The position numbers and the translations under genes are program-made. A stretch of DNA of 18,886 bases. Origin: Oligosphaeraceae bacterium (GTDB lineage Bacteria; Verrucomicrobiota; Lentisphaeria; Oligosphaerales; Oligosphaeraceae). The stretch covers positions 1 to 18,886 of the forward strand of contig JAAYYJ010000240.1 of the NCBI GenBank assembly GCA_012515455.1, given 5' to 3'. Within the stretch, counting starts at the first letter, position 1; every line of letters begins with the position of its first letter. The notes beneath the pieces were generated by a model, which saw only the letters and a program-made list of their open reading frames with translations, made no database searches and was not told the origin of the DNA. Shown here in pieces: positions 13,534-18,886 of this stretch.

Positions 13534-15024
13534 TTATTCCGACAGCATGGCGTTGATGGCGGCGGCGGCCCGGCGGCCCTGCCCCATGGCCAGGATTACG
13601 GTGGCGGCTCCGAGGACGATATCGCCGCCGGCAAAGACCTTCGCCAGCGAGGTCCGTCCGTCTTCGCCGCAAATCAGATTGCCGCGGCGGTTGAATTCCA
13701 GCCCTTTGGTGGTCTGCTGGATCAAGGGATTGGAGCTGTTGCCGATGGCCACGATGACAGCATCCACCGGCAGGATGTATTCACTGCCGGGAACCGCCAC
13801 CGGCGAACGGCGCCCCGATGCATCCGGCTCTCCCAGCTCGTAGCAGAGGCATTCCAGGGCAGTAACGAACCCCTGCTCATTGCCGAGAATGCGCTTCGCG
13901 TTGCGCAACAGATGGAACTGCACGCCTTCTTCTTTGGCATGGGACACTTCTTCCACCCGGGCGGGCATCTCTTTCTCACTGCGGCGGTAAATCAAATGCA
14001 CCTCCGCCGCTCCCAGCCGCAGCGCAGTCCTGGCTGCATCCATGGCGACATTTCCGCCGCCCAGCACCGCCACCCGTTTGGCTTCGACGATCGGCGTGGC
14101 CGCCACCCCGCGCCGGTAGGCTTTCAGCAGATTTGCCCGGGTCAGATATTCGTTGGCTGAGAACACCCCCACCAGATTCTCACCCTCGATGCCCATGAAA
14201 TTCGGCAGTCCGGCGCCAATGCCGATGAACGCCGCATCGTAGCCGTCCTGCTCCAGCAACGACTGCAACGGGCGGGTCCGCCCGACCAGAAAATTGGGTA
14301 TCAGCTCGACCCCCATCTGGCGCAGCGTCTCCACCTCGGCTTCCACGATCGCCTTGGGCAGACGGAATTCGGGAATGCCATAGAGCATCACCCCGCCGAA
14401 CTTATGGAAGGCCTCGAACACCGTCACTGAGTGTCCCGCGCGGCGGCAGTCCGCCGCCACCGCCAGACCGGCCGGGCCGCTGCCAATCACCGCGACCTTC
14501 TTCCCCGTGTCCGGCTGGCATGCCGGCAGCTTCCCGGCGCCCTGCGTACGCTCCCAGTCCGCCGCAAAGCGTTCCAGGCGGCCGATGGCGACTGACTTAT
14601 CGATATCCTTCAGGGCTTTCCCGAGGGTGCATTGCACCTGACATTGGGTCTCTTGCGGGCAGACCCGCCCGCACACCGCGGGCAGCAGACTGCTCTCCTT
14701 GATCAGCGCGATGGCCTGGGCAAAATCACCCACCGCGATGCGGGAGATGAAGTCCCGGATGGGTAGGCGCACCGGGCAGCCTTCGACGCAGGGCTGGTTC
14801 TTGCATTGCAGGCAGCGGTTGGCTTCCACCATGGCCTGCTCCGGCGAGTACCCCAGGGCTACCTCGCTGGTGTTATGTCGGCGTTCCTGCGGGTCCTGCA
14901 CCGGCATTACCTGGCTGGGAATGGCCATCCGCTCCGGACCGCGGAGCTGAAAATTTTTCGCTTTGAGGTTCTGCAGCAGACTCTCGGCCTGGGTTTGCAG
15001 GGCAGTATTATCCACTTCTGACAT
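13534..15024 (-). CDS. nfnB: NfnB / GltD-like FAD and Fe-S NADPH oxidoreductase, large subunit
   Basis: The 496-residue protein has the GltD-type layout. An N-terminal Fe-S domain has cysteines 71, 74, 79 and 83 (CLQCKNQPCVEGC) and 118, 122, 128 and 132 (CGRVCPQETQCQVQC), enough for two [4Fe-4S] clusters. An FAD-binding Rossmann motif GSGPAG (181-186) and a second nucleotide motif GGGNVAMDAARTA (from 322), followed by HLIYRRSEKEMPAR, bind NADPH. Next to an FNR-like partner this is best read as the large subunit of NfnAB, the electron-bifurcating NADH-dependent reduced ferredoxin:NADP oxidoreductase, also described as sulfide dehydrogenase SudA or annotated as glutamate synthase small chain. 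The start at 15024 is favoured because its ATG overlaps the stop of nfnA as TGATG and GGAG lies 8 bases upstream. An in-frame ATG at 15054 lies inside nfnA. No glutamate synthase large subunit is nearby. Confidence 0.88.
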   Translation of the reverse strand: MSEVDNTALQTQAESLLQNLKAKNFQLRGPERMAIPSQVMPVQDPQERRHNTSEVALGYSPEQAMVEANRCLQCKNQPCVEGCPVRLPIRDFISRIAVGDFAQAIALIKESSLLPAVCGRVCPQETQCQVQCTLGKALKDIDKSVAIGRLERFAADWERTQGAGKLPACQPDTGKKVAVIGSGPAGLAVAADCRRAGHSVTVFEAFHKFGGVMLYGIPEFRLPKAIVEAEVETLRQMGVELIPNFLVGRTRPLQSLLEQDGYDAAFIGIGAGLPNFMGIEGENLVGVFSANEYLTRANLLKAYRRGVAATPIVEAKRVAVLGGGNVAMDAARTALRLGAAEVHLIYRRSEKEMPARVEEVSHAKEEGVQFHLLRNAKRILGNEQGFVTALECLCYELGEPDASGRRSPVAVPGSEYILPVDAVIVAIGNSSNPLIQQTTKGLEFNRRGNLICGEDGRTSLAKVFAGGDIVLGAATVILAMGQGRRAAAAINAMLSE

Positions 15025-15884
15025 CAACGTTGCTCCAGCTTTGAGAGTTTGCATTCGTGCTCTTCATCCATTCGCCGTTCTTGTGGACGGTAGGCCTGCA
15101 AGCGGCGGATCATGCCGTCGAAATCCACCTTCAGGCCATCGAATTCTGGGCCATCCACACACACGAATTTAGTCTCGCCGCCTACTGTCACCCGACAACC
15201 GCCGCACATGCCTGTGCCGTCGACCATAATCGTATTCAGAGACACGACAATCGGGACGTCGTGCGGGCGCACCGTCTCAACGCAGAATTTCATCATCACC
15301 GGCGGTCCGATAGCGACCGCCAGGTCCGGTTTGCGGGCCGACTGGCAGAGTTCCTGCAGCGGTTCAGTGACCAGGGCTTTGCGCCCGGCACTGCCGTCGT
15401 CGGTGCAGATGATCAGCTCATCGGCAAAAGCTGTGAACTGCTTCTCCAGGATTATCAGTTCCCGGCTGCGCGCCCCCAGGATACAGGTCAAGCGGTTTCC
15501 GGCTTGCTTGAAGGCCTTCGCGATCGGGTGCAACGGCGCGACCCCGACACCGCCGCCGACACAGACCACATGCCCGATTTTTTCAATATGGGTGGGACGG
15601 CCCAAGGGGCCGACCAGCACTGCCAGCTCGGCACCGACCGGCAGCTGCGCCAGCTGCTTGGTCGTGAAACCGACCGCCTGAAAAATAATCGTGATGCTTC
15701 CTTCTGCGGTATCGGCATCGGCGATGGTCAGGGGGATGCGTTCGCCGTATTCATGATTGATGGAAAGGAGAATAAATTGTCCCGGCTGGCGCTCGGCTGC
15801 GATATGCGGGGCCTGGATTCGCATCAGGAATACGCTGGCCGACAATTGCTCTTTGTAAAGAATGGTATAGGGCTTGATGGTCAT
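15024..15884 (-). CDS. nfnA: NfnA / FNR-like ferredoxin-NADP reductase subunit
   Basis: The 286-residue protein has a ferredoxin-NADP reductase fold. The FAD barrel shows PGQFILLSI and GERIPLTIAD (about 34-55). The nucleotide domain begins HVVCVGGGVGVAPLHPIA (105-122). A C-terminal iron-sulfur motif VDGTGMCGGCRV (221-232) with a later cysteine gives D222, C227, C230 and C242. An Asp plus three Cys around a [2Fe-2S] cluster is the ligand set described for Nfn small subunits. It pairs with the large subunit to couple NADPH, NADH and ferredoxin pools. I chose the ATG at 15884 because MTIKPYTILYKEQL is where family similarity starts; an in-frame start at 16133 would add 83 residues unlike the family. 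Its stop overlaps the nfnB start, showing translational coupling. Confidence 0.88.
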   Translation of the reverse strand: MTIKPYTILYKEQLSASVFLMRIQAPHIAAERQPGQFILLSINHEYGERIPLTIADADTAEGSITIIFQAVGFTTKQLAQLPVGAELAVLVGPLGRPTHIEKIGHVVCVGGGVGVAPLHPIAKAFKQAGNRLTCILGARSRELIILEKQFTAFADELIICTDDGSAGRKALVTEPLQELCQSARKPDLAVAIGPPVMMKFCVETVRPHDVPIVVSLNTIMVDGTGMCGGCRVTVGGETKFVCVDGPEFDGLKVDFDGMIRRLQAYRPQERRMDEEHECKLSKLEQR

Positions 15885-16122
15885 GTTCTCGGCTGGGTTT
15901 GCAGCGCCGGGGACCGGTTGGACCGGCACTGGGTTGTGGCGGCAAAACGCTTCAAGGCTGCAGCAAAGCGGCAGCAGCGAAGCCGTTTCTGGTAATCCCC
16001 AGAATATAATGCCTCGCTGCTGAAATTCACGCCTGAGGAGTATTTTAGCTTCTTTTACCCTTCCCGGCGCTGCCCCGGAGCCACGATTCAGCTCCGCTGC
16101 CAGGCCATTCCGGCGATGGCGG
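15885..16122 (-). promoter_or_regulatory. Intergenic region upstream of nfnA with a weak promoter candidate
   Basis: These 238 bases separate the beta-helix gene from nfnA. On the - strand TATATT (16003-16008) within GCATTATATTC could be a -10 box, but 17 bases upstream there is only a poor -35 (CGTGAA). I see no convincing terminator for the beta-helix gene, and no RNA gene. The nfn pair probably has its own promoter here. Confidence 0.3.
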
Positions 16123-18886
16123 CTATTTGCCAATCAGCCCCTGCGCCGCAGCGCCGAACACGCTCATGTCCGGACCGATATTCCCGCCCTCACGGCCCTG
16201 GCCCAAGGCAGGAGAATCCGCTCCGACCGCGAATTCCCAGCGGCTCAAATCGCCGAATTTCGGGTCTGCAAGCAGGCTGTGTTTTTCGAAGCCGTATTTT
16301 TCTCTGGCGTCCTGGAGGGTATATGCGACATCCTCGGGCATGGGCCGGAAGGGTGCGCTCCAGTTCCCGGCTCCGCCGGTGATCTGGCTGATTTTCGGGG
16401 CTGGATTCTTGGTATTCCAGTGCAGGTTATAATCACAGAAGATATTCTTGCCATAAGTGCCGAAGCTGGTTCCGGGGGTGCCGGCCTCGCCCCGCAAATT
16501 ATGGAAGATGTTGTTGAAGACGGCAATCCTGGCCTCCTGTTCACAGGCCAGATGGATGGCGTTGGTGCCGATGGCAGTGAAAGCGCAATTGGAGACCTCG
16601 ACCTGATCACTCCAATTGCTCAGCCAGATGCCGTGGAAGCCGCTGTGGAAGACACAATTGCGGACCTTCAGGCCGTCTATCCGGCCAGTGCCCAGAAGCT
16701 GAATGTTGGCACAGGCGGAACCGCCACGTTCATAATTGCGATTGAACAGGCAGTTCTGAATGGTGATATTACTGCTGTTGGAAATGATCAACGCGCTCAC
16801 TGCCGCAGAATAGCGCAGTCCCACAAAGGCCAGCCCGTCTAGGACCACATCCTTGACCTGATGGAGTTTCAGGACATAGTCATACAAATAGGCCGCATTG
16901 AGACAGGCAGTGCCAGGCTGCAGGGCCTTGATGGTCACGCCGTCAAGATGCAAATCCATCTGGCCGGTATAAACTCCGGGGGCCAGAAGAATCGTGTCAC
17001 CGCCCCGGCAGGCCGCAATCGCGGCGGCGAGACTGCGCTTGGCGGCGGCCTGGCTGAGACCGTTGTTGCTGTCCGAACCGGCCTGCGCATCGACATAGCA
17101 GGTGCTGTTGCTGGGCAGAATCTCAACCGGGGTCTTAAAAGAAATCTGTTTCTGCACCGGCTTCGACTCACCCAGGGGATAAAAATACAGGTTGACCTGG
17201 TATTCTGTGTCCGGCTTGAGACCATGCAGGAAAGCCTGGCCGGAAGACTGCTTGTAGCTGCCCTGCTGCACGCTCACAGCCGCCGCACCTTGATTCGGAC
17301 GCACGCTGACCGAATCCGCATAGCCGTTGGGAGTGCTCCAGCTGATTTTAACCAAAGTAGGCTGGATGGCCTCTGCCTGCAAGGCAACAATCTGCAGTGC
17401 TTCGCGCACTGGTGCCGCCGCCCGCCCGCCAATGGCGGTGGCGCCGCCCAGGCCGGCCTGGGCCAGGGCGCTGCCGGGCAGCAGGCGGTAATCGGGAGTA
17501 AGCTCGGCGGCGAGGGCAAAACTGGGGTGCGCCTCGGGGTACTGCTGCTGCCAGAGCTTGAAGGCCTCAGGGCTGTTCACAAACGCGTTATTCTCGCTGA
17601 TGATTGCAGCGCCTTGCACGGGCAGTACGGAGCAGCCCACAAAGAGGTTGTTGCGCAGAACCATGCGCTGATTACCGGCCGCAACGGCAGTCTTGTCGCC
17701 GACCAGGGTGCTGTTTTTGAGGGTGACCTGGGCATCCCTGCTGGTGATTGGCACTGCATCGAACACACAGGCAGTAATCTCCGCCTGACCGCCGCTGATG
17801 GTCCATGACCCGCCCCGGCAGCTGATGCCCTCCAGTTTAAGCTGACCTACCTGGCTGGCGTTCAGGGTAACATCCTGAAAAATCACCTCGCCGGTGCCAT
17901 AGGCCAGCAGAGAGAGAGCATTTTTGCCGAACAGGGTCAAGGTGCCGGTATAGGTCCCGGGCAGGACATACAGGGTCTGCCCGTCCTGCAAATCCTGCGC
18001 CATCTTCTGCAGGTCATTTCCGGCGGTGGCAGGCGTCTCTCCGTTTCCCGGCTGTGCGATGCCTGCATCCAGGTAACGCACCGGCGCCGCTTGCGGACTG
18101 GCGCCCTGCCCCAGATGCGGGCTGCCCGGCAGGGGCCGGAAATCATATTTCCCGGGATTGGCGAACAAGTCCTCGGGCTTGGCATAAGCTCCCAGGATCA
18201 CATTGTCGCGTTCCTCGCCGGCGAGGTCTCGGCCGGTGGCAGGCCGGGAGTAGTATAATTTGCCGCGCAGGATGGTGTTGTTCTGCAGCACATACTGACT
18301 AGCCGGCACGATATACAGTTCGACCGAGCCGCCGACAAAGACATTGCCCCTGATCTGGCAGCGCTGCTGCACTGCGCCTTTGCAGCGCATGGTGTTGTTG
18401 TGGCAGCGGCGGGTGCTATCATCTCTGATGACCAAATTGTCCGTAAAGGTGAAATTCGTCCCACCGCCACCGTAATAACAGAGATTGTACAGGGTGCCTT
18501 CGGTGCAGGAGCGGTTGCTCAGATAGGGCGGGCAGGGGCCGTTCTGGTCCAGGATGTTGTTATGCACGGTAATATGGTCGCCTTTGCCGGAGAGCATGAT
18601 TCCGGAACCGCAGATTCTCCGGGTCATATTATTCTCCAGGAGAATATGCTTAGGCTCACCGTAGGTCTTGATGCCACAGGTGGTGCCATAAATAGTGTTG
18701 CCCCGCACCACGCAATGTTCCGCGGGGGCCTGCACCCGGACACCGCTGGCAGGATAGAACGCAATCTCGAAATTTTCCCAATGGATATAGCTGCTGGTGA
18801 TAAAAACAGCGTTGTCCCAGAGGTGGATATTTTTCTGAGGGTCGTTGTAAGGCAGGGGCTTGCCGCCTTGTCGCAGGGGGACGATC
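16123..18886 (-). CDS. Giant multi-module beta-helix protein, 5' end outside the window
   Basis: The frame stays open to the right edge of the window; no stop interrupts 18736-18886, which encode residues such as NIHLWDNAVFITSSY. The GTG at 18735 is thus an internal valine and the gene is 5'-truncated, with at least 920 residues visible. Counting from that valine there are three beta-helix modules: about 1-200 (VVRGNTIYGTTCGIKTYGEP), 235-440 (TLYVLPGTYTGTLTLF) and 548-860. The last begins CYVDAQAGSDSNNGLSQ and GGDTILLAPGVYTGQ, the usual start of DUF1565/pectate-lyase-like helices. A fibronectin-III-like domain lies between (about 450-545, FLHGLKPDTEYQVNLYFYPLG). Each module ends with the same kind of cap, e.g. 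YDFRPLPGSPHLGQG, DYRLLPGSALAQAG and FAVGADSPALGQG. The protein is probably exported and acts on or binds a polysaccharide; its signal peptide would lie outside the window. No catalytic residues can be named with confidence. Confidence 0.8.
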   Translation of the reverse strand, partial: IVPLRQGGKPLPYNDPQKNIHLWDNAVFITSSYIHWENFEIAFYPASGVRVQAPAEHCVVRGNTIYGTTCGIKTYGEPKHILLENNMTRRICGSGIMLSGKGDHITVHNNILDQNGPCPPYLSNRSCTEGTLYNLCYYGGGGTNFTFTDNLVIRDDSTRRCHNNTMRCKGAVQQRCQIRGNVFVGGSVELYIVPASQYVLQNNTILRGKLYYSRPATGRDLAGEERDNVILGAYAKPEDLFANPGKYDFRPLPGSPHLGQGASPQAAPVRYLDAGIAQPGNGETPATAGNDLQKMAQDLQDGQTLYVLPGTYTGTLTLFGKNALSLLAYGTGEVIFQDVTLNASQVGQLKLEGISCRGGSWTISGGQAEITACVFDAVPITSRDAQVTLKNSTLVGDKTAVAAGNQRMVLRNNLFVGCSVLPVQGAAIISENNAFVNSPEAFKLWQQQYPEAHPSFALAAELTPDYRLLPGSALAQAGLGGATAIGGRAAAPVREALQIVALQAEAIQPTLVKISWSTPNGYADSVSVRPNQGAAAVSVQQGSYKQSSGQAFLHGLKPDTEYQVNLYFYPLGESKPVQKQISFKTPVEILPSNSTCYVDAQAGSDSNNGLSQAAAKRSLAAAIAACRGGDTILLAPGVYTGQMDLHLDGVTIKALQPGTACLNAAYLYDYVLKLHQVKDVVLDGLAFVGLRYSAAVSALIISNSSNITIQNCLFNRNYERGGSACANIQLLGTGRIDGLKVRNCVFHSGFHGIWLSNWSDQVEVSNCAFTAIGTNAIHLACEQEARIAVFNNIFHNLRGEAGTPGTSFGTYGKNIFCDYNLHWNTKNPAPKISQITGGAGNWSAPFRPMPEDVAYTLQDAREKYGFEKHSLLADPKFGDLSRWEFAVGADSPALGQGREGGNIGPDMSVFGAAAQGLIGK

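Noticed and set aside
11362..13556. Long open frames on the + strand opposite accA and the L,D-transpeptidase
   Set aside because: Both lie wholly antisense to well-supported genes and show no recognisable domains.
15885..16133. 83-residue N-terminal extension of nfnA
   Set aside because: The extension is unlike the FNR family, overlaps the end of the beta-helix gene by 11 bases, and the family start is at 15884.

Overview
The window looks like a chromosomal segment of a free-living or host-associated Gram-negative bacterium with GC-rich coding DNA. I favour the PVC superphylum (Lentisphaerota or Verrucomicrobiota). The reasons are two large secreted right-handed beta-helix proteins, a sugar-type cluster of a Gfo/Idh/MocA dehydrogenase, an AraC regulator, a six-hairpin glycosidase and GDPD-like proteins, and an NfnAB-type reductase next to ordinary housekeeping genes. 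This placement is inference; there is no rRNA or marker gene to settle it.

Left part, + strand (1-7919). The window opens in the 3' end of thiI (tRNA thiolation / thiamine sulfur transfer). A small secreted Pro/Arg/Gly-rich protein follows, with a strong ribosome binding site and a hairpin terminator. A sigma70-like promoter then drives a likely operon: a GDPD-family phosphodiesterase, an AraC regulator and a Gfo/Idh/MocA oxidoreductase. Next comes 1.16 kb of non-coding DNA. It holds nine tandem copies of a 55-bp unit, a near-consensus promoter with no gene directly behind it, GC-rich hairpins and a pair of 40-bp direct repeats. After it lie a cytoplasmic six-hairpin glycosidase-like protein and a second GDPD paralogue whose metal-binding residues are altered. 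These genes together suggest intracellular breakdown of a glycoside or phosphodiester-linked sugar or polyol under AraC control. No transporter is visible in the window.

Right part, - strand (7949-18886), reading from right to left: a very large beta-helix protein whose 5' end lies outside the window; nfnA and nfnB, translationally coupled by a TGATG overlap; a membrane-anchored LysM L,D-transpeptidase; accA; an ArgA-like short GNAT acetyltransferase; and a 930-residue secreted beta-helix protein that converges on the second GDPD gene. The middle genes are housekeeping functions: NAD(P)H/ferredoxin redox balance, peptidoglycan cross-linking, fatty-acid synthesis and probably arginine synthesis. 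The two beta-helix proteins flanking them look like extracellular or periplasmic polysaccharide-binding or polysaccharide-degrading proteins.

No tRNA, rRNA, CRISPR array, transposase or phage gene was recognised. The most unusual element is the 55-bp tandem array with its internal dyad, together with the unexplained promoter and hairpin block just downstream.
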